From: Phyto melanocephala
Lineage: Eukaryota; Arthropoda; Insecta; Diptera; Rhinophoridae
Direction of reading: 5' to 3'
Length of the DNA: 64,000 bases
Assembly: GCA_941918925.1 (NCBI GenBank)
Contig: OW799233.1
Span: forward strand, 139,316,223 to 139,380,222
Shown here: positions 1 through 12,236 of the stretch, piece by piece
Layout: the number at the start of each line of letters is the position of its first letter
How positions within the stretch are numbered: position 1 is the first letter of the stretch
Translations under genes and position numbers: made by a program
The notes under the pieces: generated by a model
The model's input: only the letters and a program-made list of their open reading frames with translations
Told to the model about the DNA's origin: nothing
Database searches by the model: none

Positions 1-407
1 ATGCATGGATGTAAACAATTTTTGGGAAGGTATTTTGCTTTGACTCAAGAAATATATATTCGAAGTTTCATGACTGTTGGTTAAAGCGTTTCGACACAAT
101 TTTATTTTATTCGATGTTCGAAGGACACGGTTTTTCGACCTACGCTTGCATTACGAGCTATAACTCACTTCCTAATATTCCGATTTAGCCCATTTTCAAT
201 ACCAAACAATCTTTGTCTATAAGAAAGGTTCTGGCAAAGTTTGAGCCTCCTAGTTTTTCGGTGCGACCTCTATCGTGCTTTCAACAGACGGACAGACGGA
301 CGGACATAGCTAGATCGTCATCAAATCAAACCCTGATTCAGAATATATATACTTTATGGTGTCTAAAATAGATATTTCCATGTGTTTTTGGTGGCGGGTA
401 TAAAAAA
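1..407 (+). repeat. Family A composite repeat, right-hand part, cut by window edge
   Basis: This stretch is a close copy of 25960-26368 and of the reverse complement of 51264-51570. It carries the block with the Cys-free pattern CAGACGGACAGACGGACGG, the AGAATATATATACTTTATGG block and the border GGTGGCGGGTATAAAAA. It begins inside the repeat, so the rest lies left of the window. It has no coding potential. The class is unassigned. Confidence 0.75.
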
Positions 408-560
408 TGTTAAAAGTTCCATTTGTTTGTGTATAATATTAGATTTGCTGTCAGATATTAAATGACGGTTCAACCATAATAGACGAGGTTAATTGTAGGT
501 CACACCTTAACGTCAATTTTTTTCCAAATTAGTTTCACATTTCTTTCTTTCAGTCTTTGA

Positions 561-800
561 CGAATTTAACCATTGTTTCTGCGTGCTAAGATTTTTGAAG
601 ACAATTACGAAAATTGGCTTTCAAATCAAAATGCATTTCGTACTTTTTCGCGATTTTTTTTTGATCAGCATAATCCATCAAAAAACTGGAAGATGTAAAA
701 CCACCTAAGCATGCTCGCCTAGTTTGCAGATCGAATACTAAAACTTTGATGTTTTTAACGATAGTGTAGCAGATGAGACGTTAAACTTACCTCGTTGTCG
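561..800 (+). pseudogene. Mariner-like transposase N-terminal remnant
   Basis: In shifting frames the translation reads like the N-terminal DNA-binding part of a mariner-type transposase, with a NQNAF...RDFF..HNPS stretch that is also found inside the family A insert at 24230-24320. Frameshifts and stops are frequent and no catalytic domain follows. What comes downstream (840-1400) is not recognisable. The assignment is weak and rests on similarity to the better copies in this window. Confidence 0.4.
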
Positions 801-1409
801 TTACAAAAGATTTAATATCCCAAAAAAAAAAACACTGATGCAAATTTTCAATAAATATTTGAATATAAACACTCACAAGGTCCAATTGACCCTAGAGTGG
901 AAGCATACTAACCTATTCAAGAGTCGTCAGAACAGAATAACAGATAAAAGTGAATGGTGGCATTACAAAGAAAATCATCTTCACCTACTAGACACCATTT
1001 CACCTCAGTGGAATCGATAACAAGCAGAATTGCAGCATTTGTGCAAGTGCGAATTCACTAGTGATTTGTTGAAAAGTCGGTGCATCCCCAAAGAGTGACT
1101 GTTTAGTGCGGTTGATTTCAAAGCAAAATAGAAGATGCTCTGGTTAAAAGTTTGTCAATTAGATTTTACATATGAATTTAAAGCGAGCAATGTTTCAGCT
1201 GGTTAACACGATATGCAGAAAAACTCATATTGAAAATAGCTGTCGTCTGAATGCACTTTAATGTGGCAGAACACTGCTTTCAGGAAATCTTTTTGAAATT
1301 AAAAAAAAAATTCAAATTCAAAAGTTATGTTTAAAAAGTTGTTTGTAATTTTCATGTATGGAAAACACATACAGTTACATATCCACCAGGATTCCGAATT
1401 CTGCAGAAA

Positions 1410-4340
1410 TTAAATAAAGCCATTACTTTAATTGCTAATTAAAACGTAAAGGTAATTATTTAATCAGTATCATTATTTTTTTATTTATTTAAAACAAACC
1501 GAAGTATACGCCTTTAAGAAAAATTATCCATTTGATATTTGCTTCAATATTAAAGCACAAAAAACAGTTAAAATAATTAATTAAAATAAAAAAATAAAAA
1601 ATAATAATAATATAAACATTATATTGATTTAAATGTGTCTGTAAAATACTCATTATACATAAATTAATTTTATTAAAATCCAACAACTTCCGGTAATTTT
1701 ATATTCAACTAGGAATGAAGACAAAACTGAAAAAACACAATTTTAAACGTCGTTTATTTGGTTAGCATTTTGGTAAAGGCCTGTATGTAAACTCAACAGC
1801 ACTTGCCTACTGCTTGACTTACATTTTCCAACAAATCTATATAGTCTTATTTGCAAAAAGGAAATAAGACTTAAAATAGAATTAAAACGGATAACAATTT
1901 AAGTTGATACCAACAAGAGTCTACATGTAATACCGGTAGTAGAATTACAAATAGTAATTTTAAGAAAAATCTTTGCACTTGTGTGAGAAGTATTCCCAAA
2001 GTGTAAAAATAGTAAATGGGGAAAAAGTTGGTTGTGGTATAGCAGAAGAAATCCGCTAAATGAATTACTGAGCATCAACAAGTGGATTCGTTTTCTTAAA
2101 AAAGAAAATTTTAAATTATTAAGCATATATTAATTTCCATGAAATCATAAATGTTTGGCACTATTTAGTGGGATTTCATATTCGATTCATGTTTAGACCA
2201 TATCACTTTAAAAATTAATTAAGTTAAGTAAGTGTAAGATGAGCTTGGTTTTGCAATACAATGGCAAAGTTCTTTCTGTTTAAATCTGTGATATTTATGT
2301 GTAACACGATTTTCAAAATAGTAAAAAAAAATTCAGTTTCTATCTCAAGTATAATTAATAAATATCATATAGAATCATGGATAAAAAAATTAAATTAAGC
2401 ATAAGATCTAATCTAAGTTCTAAACTAATGCATAGCTAGTCCTTTAAATATTAAAAAAAGTTGACGGTGCAAGTTCCCGTTTACAATAAAAATAAATTTA
2501 AATGAGGCAGTCATATATAACCAACACTATACAATTTTTGTCACAATTTTACATGATGCCTATTCCAAGTTCTAATGGAGTTTCAGGGAAAATAATTCCT
2601 CCAAAATATACTGAAAATATTTATCATATGCTGCAGGCAGTTAAAAGGGTAAGAAAATACCAGGAAGAATAGCGTTACACAAGTCTGCCTCTTTTATCCA
2701 AAGTTGTCTTTGTCAGGGGTTACAGTGCTTTTGAAATTTGCAGAATATGTAGACGATTTTTGTCTTCCTAGAAGTAGACACTCTGGTATTCCAGCTAAGA
2801 ATGGTCGAAGATATGTTGGTAAGAGTGGGACAAAAGTTACTGCTGACAAGCCAAACTGACCAATCTATACAGTATACAAAAATTCCTTCTTCAATGGGAG
2901 ACATGGCATTCTTTGTTTTTTGTTCTTTGCTGCACCATAACTATAACCGATGACAATATAAAGTAAGTGAAGGCATTTATTTGGCTTACTAAGCCATGTC
3001 AGAAAAACTTTCGAACTATTATCAGTTACCAAGTTCAAAGACTTTAAATTCAACGTAACGTCTACACTAGTTCAATGGAACGAATCATTGTTAACTGTAG
3101 CCTTAGCAAAATACTACATATTTTTGGACAAAAGATATCAGCAATACGCCGATGTAAGTGCCTATAGATCGGTCACATACTTAGGATATCTCCAAATGAC
3201 ATAACATAATGGCCATTGACAGGAATTTGCAAGCATATAGACGTGGTTGAAGACCAGCAGGACTACAGGACAAAGTTTGTCTGAAATTAAGCGAATCAAA
3301 AATAAAATAAGTGATTCGTAAAATTTTATTATGAAATTAACGAATGTCAGGAAAAAAATGTTGCACTAGTTCAATGTGAATAGTTGCAGAGAAGTCATTC
3401 TTTTCCTAAATCCAAAATAGTTTGTCATAAATGAGGCGCTTCAAAATACATGCAAATGCATGTAGCAAAATCAATTTATTAAGCACGGATCTCTTTTTCT
3501 TTAAATATTCTTCATTGTTACTAAGGCTTATAATTAGATAAAATATTAAACTCATGAAGTTATAAACTAACCGCCTAATTATATTATCTGACACATTTTC
3601 TGCTGTAGGTATAAAGTTGAAAACAGTTTTGGAACAATTCTTTTGAAATAAATCAAAGCAACTTATTGTAGCTAACCTTCCTTGAAAGCAAACAAATAGA
3701 TATTGCTTTTATTACAAGCAGTCTATATATAGATAAATATATTATATACTTGTACAAACGGAGAAAAAAAAATAACACTATAAAATGATAATATAAGTGT
3801 GTAGTTGTATAGTACATGAACAACTATTTTGTTTGTTTTTTTATTAAATAATTCTTTGCTCCCACAAAATTATTTTTCATAATTTGTTTGTATTTATGTA
3901 ACTGCTTGATACTCGTATAAAGTTGAAAGTTGAAAATAAATTTTATTACGATAAAAAGTGAAAATTTCCACACTTAAAATAGTGTGAAGTTCCAAGTTTC
4001 AAGAAAATTACTTACTAAGATATTATTTTTGTTTCGTCTTTTTTTATCCAAACAAACTTTTTTTAAAAAAAATAAGCCAAACAACAAGTAAGAAGTCAAC
4101 AAGAAAGATCCAAGTGGCTAAAACCGAATATATTAGCACTACGCTTAACTACTAACCTAGTAATGAGGAAAACTTTTAACAAACTATTAGAACAATTAAA
4201 AAATAAAATGTTTAATTTCATTATTTAGAAGAAGAAATTTAATTCGGTTTTAAATATTTCTTTGATTTGAAAAAAATTACTTATTATCTTGCTGACAGTA
4301 GGGCATTTTTCAGAGAAACTCTTGCGTAGTATCTAAAAGC
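1410..4340. other. AT-rich non-coding DNA, nothing recognised
   Basis: No reading frame longer than about 75 codons is present, and those that exist have low-complexity composition. No tRNA, terminal inverted repeat or known transposon motif was seen. The part at 2520-3300 is somewhat less AT-rich and could be an old degraded transposon, but I cannot assign it. Confidence 0.5.
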
Positions 4341-4861
4341 AACAACAGCAACGCCAGTTACAAAAATCGTCTAAGCCAAAACATACAAACATAATACAAC
4401 TGCTTAACTTCATTTAAATGCAACTTGTCTCTAGGCCTAAGACGATGATGAACGAGCTATACGAGAAGATGAAAGACCACTGTTTTACAGCCACAAACTA
4501 CAGTTAGAAAAAAGAGTAAACGATACACAGCCAGACATTAACTGAGTGGCAGTAACTGATGCCTCACTTGACATGATGGAACATGAAGTATACACACTTA
4601 TACAGACAAATCGCATACACAAAGCCACGTATGTATGAACATTATTTCGTACAGTTTTAATTAGACTGCGTCAGAGTTGTGGGAAAAAAAAATTTTTTTT
4701 TGGGGCAAAAATTATGAATTTGTTGTACCCATCTTTTACCTGTGATGTTAAGGATATATAGTAGCTGTGTCATACCATTTGTCAGTTTTTTAATAATTAT
4801 TTCCGATCTCATAAATTATATATTTTCTGACTCAAGAAGAAAAATATAATACGTAATATTT

Positions 4862-5080
4862 GACTTGGTGGACTTGTCAGAAGTGTGCTGGTCTGCCAGT
4901 TTGAGCGTTGCGGATTTGCTTTCCGCCAGAGACTATGGACTGGTCTGCATATCTTTCTCTTCTATTCTAACTATTCTATTCATATGGAGCGCACAATATG
5001 CCAATTGGCCATAAGTGTATACCTGTCGTGGGGTTGGGCTTTTAGTGCCCCTCCTTTGTAACCTAATCTAAACCTAACCT
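4862..5080 (+). mobile_element. tRNA-derived SINE, copy 1 (tail type 1)
   Basis: The head matches the tRNA-like head of the SINE at 15022-15223, including GGTGGACT-GTCAG-AGTGTGCT and CCGCCAGAGACT, but with a decayed B box. The following pyrimidine-rich spacer (TCTCTTCTATTCT-like) is shared too. After about position 4985 the sequence departs from the other copy and ends in GTAACCTAATCTAAACCTAACC. RNA polymerase III would transcribe an active copy, and LINE enzymes would mobilise it. No clear target duplication was found. Confidence 0.7.
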
Positions 5081-5968
5081 ATATAAAATTTAAAATCCTT
5101 GATGGCCGCCGGTAAAATCCCATTAGTTAGGATATCAAATGAATACAAGTAGAATACAATATGACGTCTAAAATAAAATTATGTATGATTTTTTCTTAAA
5201 CCGGTCAATATAGATATCAAATGAAAGGGATTGACTAGTAAAATATATTTAAATATGTAGAAGATTCAAATGCAAGAAGACTTCGGAAATAATAAAGCAA
5301 AATTAAAATAATATTAAATATGAAATCTAGTCTCTGTAACAATGAGGTCATTATACACAGAGAAAGACATAGCGGGTGTGAGTAACGCATATGTTGCCAA
5401 TCGCATAGTTTAGTTGTGATAGTAGAATTTTACAGTTATATCTACAGAATTTTGTTTTGGAATATAAATATGTAGTCAGCACTATTAAATTATGTTTCTT
5501 GCAATAGAAATTTTATAATCACAAATAAAAAGTTCGATTGGCAATGAATGTCATTTTCTGTTTTCTGGGTGTACCCACGTAAAAGATGATTTGGGGTAAT
5601 ATCAGATTCCTCAGGGATGAATATTACACTCCTGTATTTTTTTTTTTACTTTATCAGTTTTGTAAAAAACTGCATGCGACTACCACAATTGATTTGTCGT
5701 CCTAGAAAAATTTTTAAAACTTACTTTTAGGCCTTAAAATTTTAGCTCTGGTAACATAAAAAAAGCTAAGCGCCATTAATTTTTGCGTAAATGTGTGATG
5801 TTTTGCAAGGGTGATACAGTCAGTCACCTTGTAAGTTTACAACAAAAATATTTGAAAATAGTATAGAGTATTACAGAGGTAAAGAATTTTAAATTTGCCA
5901 ACATTTTAACTGCTGGCCATTTTGTCAGGTGTCAAGTAATTTATGATAAGTTTGGGTTGGTATTTCAA

Positions 5969-6176
5969 CATGAATAGACTAACGCCTGAACAAAGCTTCC
6001 AAATTATGCAAATTTATTTTAGTAATCATGGCTCTGTTCGAAATATGTATTCTGATTTTCGTAAGCTAATTCTGTTAAGCGATAAGGCTCACTTTTGTTT
6101 AAATGGGAACGTCAATAAACAAAACTATCGTATCTGGATTGATGATAATTATCAAGTGCAGATTGAGACACCATAA
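5969..6176 (+). pseudogene. Internally deleted mariner-like transposase remnant
   Basis: The translation starts with a mariner-type helix-turn-helix beginning MNRLTPEQSFQIMQIYF. At about residue 30 it jumps directly into the catalytic-core motif LSDKAHFCLNGNVNKQN, which corresponds to the SDEAHFxLNGYVNKQN block of related fly mariners, and then stops. The second DNA-binding half and most of the DDE/D domain are missing, so it cannot be active. A family B repeat starts 9 bases downstream. The related but longer remnant at 8442-9183 shows what has been lost. Confidence 0.75.
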
Positions 6177-6184
6177 CACCTTGA

Positions 6185-6592
6185 ACAAGTAAGAGTGCTA
6201 TATTCGGCCGTGCCGAAACTTATATAACAATAGTTTGTATCACCATTCATCTCATATGAAATCCGTACATACATATAAATAACATGTTTGCTCATATCTC
6301 ATATCAGTTGTTTATGTACCGATGTTTCTGCTTTTCAATACCGATCTACTCCTAAATATTTGTGATATTTTAGTACCTCACCCGGGTCCAGGCGATGTCG
6401 GGGGACTTCAAAAAAATTTTATTTCAACATACACACGGTCAGACGGACAGACTGACGGAGCTTAATCGACTCCTCTATTCATAAGCTTTCAGAAAATATA
6501 TATTTTATAAGGGTCTGAAATGAAAATTGTAGATATTTCACACGGAATGACAAACCCCTATTTATCCTTTTTCACTGTGTGAAGAGTAGAAA
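6185..6592 (+). repeat. Family B composite repeat, short form
   Basis: It starts AACAAGTAAGAGTGCTATA with the hairpin ATTCGGC-CGT-GCCGAA and runs through ATCTCATATGAAAT, CTCACCCGGGTCCA, GTCAGACGGACAGACTGACGG, AAGCTTTCAGAAAATATATA and GGAATGACAAACCC. It ends with the CACTGTGTGAAG border. At about 410 bp it lacks the long A/T tracts that double the length of the copies at 30836-32750. No coding capacity is present. Confidence 0.75.
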
Positions 6593-6599
6593 AACTGAC

Positions 6600-8385
6600 T
6601 TTTTGGTGTTCTTTACCCCAGACCACATGAGCAATATGTTTGGTAATTATTGTCACAGCAATTGTCAAATTCTATTGACAACACTAGACATTAACATTAA
6701 CGTAAACAATTTACTAATTCAACTTTTTATTTTTGTATTAAAATACTGTTACTAAATACTGTTTCATGTAACATTCCAAATCAACAAACCGTTTTTTTTT
6801 TTCAAAATATCTCAAAGTGGTCGTAGCTTAAACATCTTATCCTTGGAGCTCATTTTAATAGTTTTCTATGAAACACAGGTTTATTTTAATTTCTGAGAAT
6901 CTGTTTCTTGCTACCAATTCAACCAGATTTTGTTGGACATCTTTTATTTAAAACAAAAAATTTAAAAGTATATGAACCTATGTATGAAATAACTCTGCCA
7001 CGTAAGTAAGAAATGTTTTTTGTTTACAATTAATAAAGATAGCATACAACACTTCACAGTAAAAATTTTCAATTTAATGGTTTAAAATATTTAAGTGTTC
7101 ACCACCTTGAGATATAAGCTTGAACATTGGCAATTGGAAGCCATCATTCAGCCGGCGTTATTCCTTCTATTCAGAAATAGGCAATCGCTCGTGTGGTCGG
7201 GGTTTTAAGGAATATATCAAGAATATTTTTTATACAAAATCAGTTTATTTAGGTAGCTAACGGAAAACCCTTTAGGACTTGATATGTTTCTTAAATTAAT
7301 ATCAAGTCTTGCTTTTAATAAATATTTTCTATTTAAATTAAAAATGTTTTTTTCATAAAAAATTACAAAGAACATTTTCTAGATTTAATATAATAATATT
7401 TTGTTATTATATTATAATATTTTAATTTTAAAATTATCTTTGCAAATGTGTGAAAAAAACCAGATGGATTTTTTTGTTTACTTGCATCGCCAATATTAAA
7501 TTCTTTCCACATTAAGTTTCTGACACTATGCGGTGTACAGGTGGTGGAAATGAATTTTTATTTTTTTTCCAACAATTGTGTCAGCAGGTTATAAATAGAC
7601 GCAAATTTAAAATACAAAAATTTACAATAAAAGTTGATAAATGTCTTGTGGAGGTAGACCGAAAGGCTTACATATTAAAATGTTTAATCAAAAACCTTTT
7701 TTTTATTGTAATGGGCTTAGTATGAAATGAGGAATAAAATTATATTTTTGTGGGTAACAAAATTAATTGGGTTTAATACGGGTGTAAAAAAATATTTGTT
7801 TTTTCCATTTTATTTTCCAACAAAGACACAAACGTTTTAGGCAGCAGGTTATTAACACACTCCAATTAAAAATATAATCATCTATAATGAAGGCAAACAG
7901 AAAAGGACTCCTAAAGAACAATAGACATATATATTTATATAGGCATTCCATCATCTTTATGTTCTAGAAGGTTTTAGATCATTGAAGAAATATTTTTTGC
8001 AATTTTGATTAGGGTTGGTAAAAATACCTTAAAATTAAAAGGAAAACAGCTAGGGAGGAACGAATAAAAGGGTCACACAAACGGGTGCTTACACATTATT
8101 TTAGGAAGTTTTCATTTATATTAGCATTACTTTCTGAGAGAAATCAATAATGCTTATTTATCTGTATGTATTCTTAGGTTACCATAGCATAGGGCTCAAT
8201 CATATAGGTTTCTAGTAGAAAATTTTATTTATTTAAGTGCTATTCGTTTCAAAAGTCTGGTCCCAAGTTAGGCAAAAATAAACTATAGTTCTTTTTTGTG
8301 AAAAAAATTTGCATTCTTCCAACTTATTGAACTTGGTTTTGCCGCCATTTTGGTAAACATTTGTCTTGATAGTTCATATTTGGTA
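6600..8385. other. AT-rich non-coding DNA
   Basis: Only short low-complexity reading frames occur. No transposon ends, RNA genes or splice-bounded coding segments were seen. Confidence 0.5.
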
Positions 8386-8441
8386 GTCGTAAAGAAGACT
8401 TGTTGTAATCGTTAAGACATCACAATCAATCATAGATCACT

Positions 8442-9183
8442 GCGACGATGAGAAAGTTACGTGAAATTTTTGGGAGAAACAACATGCCAACAAGACGCTC
8501 TATACAAGCTGATAGGCACACCATGAACCACAACGTACTGTAAGATTGACTGAAATTATTACTGCTGTTCAAAAAAGTGTTCAAAAAAAATCCATCAATC
8601 TCAATTCGATGCCGTGCTGAGGAGCTTTGTTTTCAAAGAACTGCTTTGGCCACAATTTTGCACAAAGATTTACATTTCTTTCCATTTAAGATTTAGTTGA
8701 GACAAGAGCTTCTATCAAAACACTATTTACGCCGCCGTACATATGCCAAAAGGATGCTACAGCTCGCCCATGACAACCCCGATTTTCATGAAAAAATCAT
8801 AATGAGTGACGAGGCACATATTCATTTGAATGGATATGTGAATAAACAGAATAGTTGGTTCTGGTCAACGGAAACCCCTCGAGTTATTTATTAGTCGCCT
8901 TTACATCCATTAAAAGTAACAGCATGGGCTACAATTTGGTCAGGAGGAATCATTGGAACTTACTTCTTTGAAACTGAAAATTGAGCAATATTTTGATATG
9001 ATTAAAAACTTGACTCACATGTTGTTTCAACAAGACGGTGTCACAATGGAATTACTGCGAACCTCTTTCCACACCAAATTATTTCAAGGAATGTTGATTG
9101 GCCCCCCTTTGTGAGGCTAACAAGGCTAACATTTATGAGGCTAAGAGAGGCGGACATTTATCTGATATTGTATTCCATTCATA
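8442..9183 (+). pseudogene. Mariner-like transposase pseudogene
   Basis: Pieced across frames, this shows most of a mariner-family transposase: MRKLREIFGRNNMPT (HTH), a PSISIRCRAEEL linker, LRQELLSKHYLRRRTYAKRM, the first catalytic block SDEAHIHLNGYVNKQN, the second-Asp block QQDG, and the C-terminal signature RGGHLSDIVFHS followed by a stop. Several stops, a deletion in the HTH linker and another before the C terminus disable it. A longest open stretch of 65 codons remains (8697-8894). The family acts by cut-and-paste at TA sites. The copy belongs to the same lineage as 5969-6176. Confidence 0.85.
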
Positions 9184-9777
9184 ATTGCGGACATTAGATA
9201 AAACATTTATCATTATAAGATCCATTCTCTTTCATTTAATAAAAATTATAAACAAATTAGTATACCCTCCCGGGGGATACCCTGTATATAAAATAATACT
9301 TAACGCCATTTGTTAACTAAATTAGAAGCCATTGAACTCCTAACGATTGATTATTTGTTGGTTACTCCCTTTATTAATATTGTTAGCCGTTGGTGGCAGC
9401 ATATAAATGTTTTTGGTTCCTTTGTTTGTTATAACTTCCATTGTTAGTTTTAATTCATAAACAAGTAAATTTAATATGTCTATCAATCATTTGATCTAAA
9501 TACTTACACCAAGTATAATAGAAAGGAATTTTTTATAATTAAATTAAAAATATGCTTTCAATATGCCCTCTACTTATTTTATTTCGTCATTTGCAATGAA
9601 ATTAATTAATTAAATTAAGGATACAATTAGTTTTAATTATGTGCAATATATTACGAATTTTTTTAAGAAAAAAATACTATATTTTTAAACAGTGTATTTT
9701 ACACACGTACTTTTATATTTAATTGAAAATTTATATAAAACCTAATTTAATTTCTTAAAATTGTTTGAACTAACCAA

Positions 9778-9788
9778 AACATCGCATC
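9778..9788 (+). repeat. Target-site duplication, left copy, of LOA-like LINE
   Basis: AACATCGCATC here is repeated exactly at 10369-10379. With one mismatch the match extends leftward into TAACCA, which merges with the LINE tail. Confidence 0.7.
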
Positions 9789-10267
9789 TGGATTCGGTTG
9801 AATTCAGATGTGCTTTGGGTATTCCCTTATCAAAGGGAAAGCAGATAATCTTGCATCGATTCTATTTGGAGGCCAAGGAAAGATGGGTGAGAGAACGCAC
9901 TTGCTTGGAAACCAGAAAGATCTGGCCTGACATGGATGCGCATAGGACGCAATATGCGGTGAATATGCCCCGAATCCACCTTAGGAACCTCATAGCGGTC
10001 ATTACTGGACACTGGCCTATAGGTACACACGCGAAAAGGCTAAATATCCCTTACAACGGGTTCTGCAGAAGTTGCAATAAGGAGGAAGAGCAGGAGACAA
10101 CTGAACATCTTCTCTAAAATTGTCCTGCATTCGGGGACCTTAGACACCAGATTCTAGGTCAGCGAATACTTGAAAGCAAAACTTGTCTTTCCGCAGGTGA
10201 TCTGGGAATGATCTACACCTTTATAAACAGGACAGGATGGCTAAGGAACGAAGGCCAGAGGACGTAG
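9789..10267 (+). pseudogene. C-terminal part of LOA/Jockey-type LINE polyprotein
   Basis: The frame encodes the end of a non-LTR retrotransposon ORF2, after the reverse transcriptase and RNase H core. The recognisable block is ITGHWPIGTHAKRL followed by the zinc-knuckle-like CRSCNKEEEQETTEHLL. A stop codon TAA at 10115-10117 interrupts this frame, which then continues with NCPAF...LGQR and ends at TAG 10265-10267. Reverse transcriptase and endonuclease are absent because the insertion is 5'-truncated. LOA clade is my best assignment from the GHW-IG-HA-RL / CR-C pattern; other Jockey-superfamily clades are possible. Confidence 0.75.
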
Positions 10268-10368
10268 AAAAACGGGCATTGGTACTTACGGTATCACAAC
10301 GGGACCCTCGGAGGACCCAAGTGAGCTATGCCTTCGGGCGGCTGCCGGATCTAACCTAACCTAACCAC
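9789..10368 (+). mobile_element. 5'-truncated LOA-like LINE insertion
   Basis: The insertion is flanked by an 11-bp duplication, AACATCGCATC (9778-9788 and 10369-10379). It contains the end of ORF2, a 100-bp 3' UTR and the terminal repeat (CTAAC)n at 10350-10366. The 5' truncation is typical of target-primed reverse transcription. The 3' UTR segment 10290-10327 (GGTATCACAA ... GGACCCAAGTGAGCT) recurs in the tail of the SINE at 15022-15223. Confidence 0.8.
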
Positions 10369-11059
10369 AACATCGCATCCCAATTCAACTTAAATTTTCT
10401 AATATTAGTTTTAATCTATTTATTTAGTATAAAGGAGAAGCAGAGCTTTTATTTGTATTGTTAGAAATTCAACAAATAGAATAACCACAAAAACTGTATG
10501 GAAACAAGGAAAAAAATATTGTTTTTACAAATTTGCTACTTTCCTGATTAAAATTGTTAGAAACAATAGCTATATATTAATAGCTACATTAATTAACTCG
10601 CGGCCGTGCATATTAAAAGAAGGATAAATTAACAACTAAGAATGCTACAATTTGTCGTGGCAAATCTAATAATACCCTTCACTATCATTTAAATATGCAT
10701 TGTGACCACATTGTAGCTTAACCTAGATTTCAGGTTAAATGAATTTGCCATTTTGATTTATTATATCCGACGCAATGTTTTTTTGAGAAAATATAATATT
10801 ATTTTAAGAAACTAATTTTTCGATCTTTTTTTAGGGTGCCGTCTTAAACTTTTAGTTTGATATGAGTATTAAGGGGGTTGAATGGTGGCCACCATGGGTA
10901 TTTAATTTTTTTATATTTATGATATTTTGCTAGTCAAGCGCTTTATTTTGATACCTATAATATTGCTAGTTTCTGTTGTGTAGAAGCTAAAAATATTAAT
11001 TTTCGTTTGCAAATTTTAGGAAAATTACCGAAGCATATTTTCAAACCGACTTTTAATTT

Positions 11060-11720
11060 TTATCCAAAAACTATTCGAGAACACGGGTTATATTTTGGTT
11101 GTTCAAAAATAACTTAGGAACTCCTGTAACAATATATATTTTTAAAATCTGGTTTGAATTTTTCTCGAATACGTAAATTATTATTTAAATAACTCGTAAA
11201 GAAGTTTATGTAAAAATAATAAATATGCCAGAAAAATGCATTCTAATTGAAGACCACTTAAAATATAAGAAAAATAAATCCCTTATGTTTGTTCACGATT
11301 TACACTTAAAACATTGCAGTTTTCGTGAAAAGTAAACGTTAAATGATAAAATTAAACAAACGCTTAATTATTGTGGCAAAATTCATGATAAAATAAAATA
11401 AATATAGAAAATATAATATGACAGTAGTGATTATGTAGTAACTGTAGGTTATAAGCAGATGTGTACTTTCTGTGTTGTAGGGTACGTATGGTGTGACGTT
11501 ACATTTGAAGATATCATTCTGCCTTACTTCTTCAAAAATAAAGATTGAACTGCTATAACCGTACATTGAAAATGGTTTTAATTTCAAATGGAAAATTTTT
11601 TACACCCTGGTCATGAAAACAGAGCTGAGATGTGCTTTCAGCAAGATGCAGCAAAACACAATAGTACTTTAAAGTCAAATTTCTGAAGAGCGAAAAATTT
11701 TAAGAAATTCGGAAATTTAT
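11060..11720. repeat. Unassigned dispersed repeat D (parts X and Y)
   Basis: Part X (11060-11310) recurs in diverged form at 11760-12130, sharing CCACTTAAAATATAAGAAAA and neighbouring blocks. Part Y (11330-11710) recurs at 16385-16760, sharing TAAGCAGATGTGTA, CAGCAAAACACAATAGTAC-like and TTTAAAGTCAAATT blocks. The X-Y-X order hints at a direct-repeat-bounded element. No protein or transposon signature identifies it. Confidence 0.55.
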
Positions 11721-11739
11721 TGGCTTCCGTTTTCGTCAA

Positions 11740-12130
11740 ATATTTGACCCCTTTTTTAGAAAATTACAAAAGCATTTGTATTTTTGTGCTTAGATCTAAG
11801 TTAGTTTCAAAACATCTTCTTGATTTTTCCCATAAATTATTCCAGTATACAACTTGTATTTTTTGTGTCTTTTATGTGTACAAAAATTACTCAGGATCTT
11901 TTGTAAATAAAGATATTTTTAAAGCTATATATTACTAAAAATTGGTTTCAATTGTTTCAATGCGAATATTGTTATTTAAATTAATAGTAGAGAGGTTGAA
12001 GCCTATATAGTTCTATAGCCAAAATAGTTCTATATATATGCCAAAAAATGCAGTCTATTTGAGGTCCACTTAAAATATAAGAAAAATAAAGCACTTATGC
12101 CTGTTCGCGATGTACACGTACAACACTTTA
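11740..12130. repeat. Unassigned dispersed repeat D, second X copy
   Basis: This is a diverged direct repeat of 11060-11310. It lies immediately downstream (in minus-strand terms) of the splice donor of the exon at 12237-12591, and so would be intronic to that gene. Confidence 0.5.
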
Positions 12131-12236
12131 GAAAGATCAGGGAAAAACCCCAGACATACACCCGAACATTTTATCTTTTTTATAATAAGTATAATGTTAA
12201 AGAACATAACATATTGAAAGTTTTTCTACCACTTAC

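Noticed and set aside
2713..3053. Overlapping 62-63 codon minus-strand frames that vaguely recalled a transposase
   Set aside because: I could not align any catalytic motif, and the stretch is too short and broken to assign.
10350..10366. Telomere-like CTAACC repeats
   Set aside because: They form the 3' terminal repeat of a LINE and sit directly before its target-site duplication.
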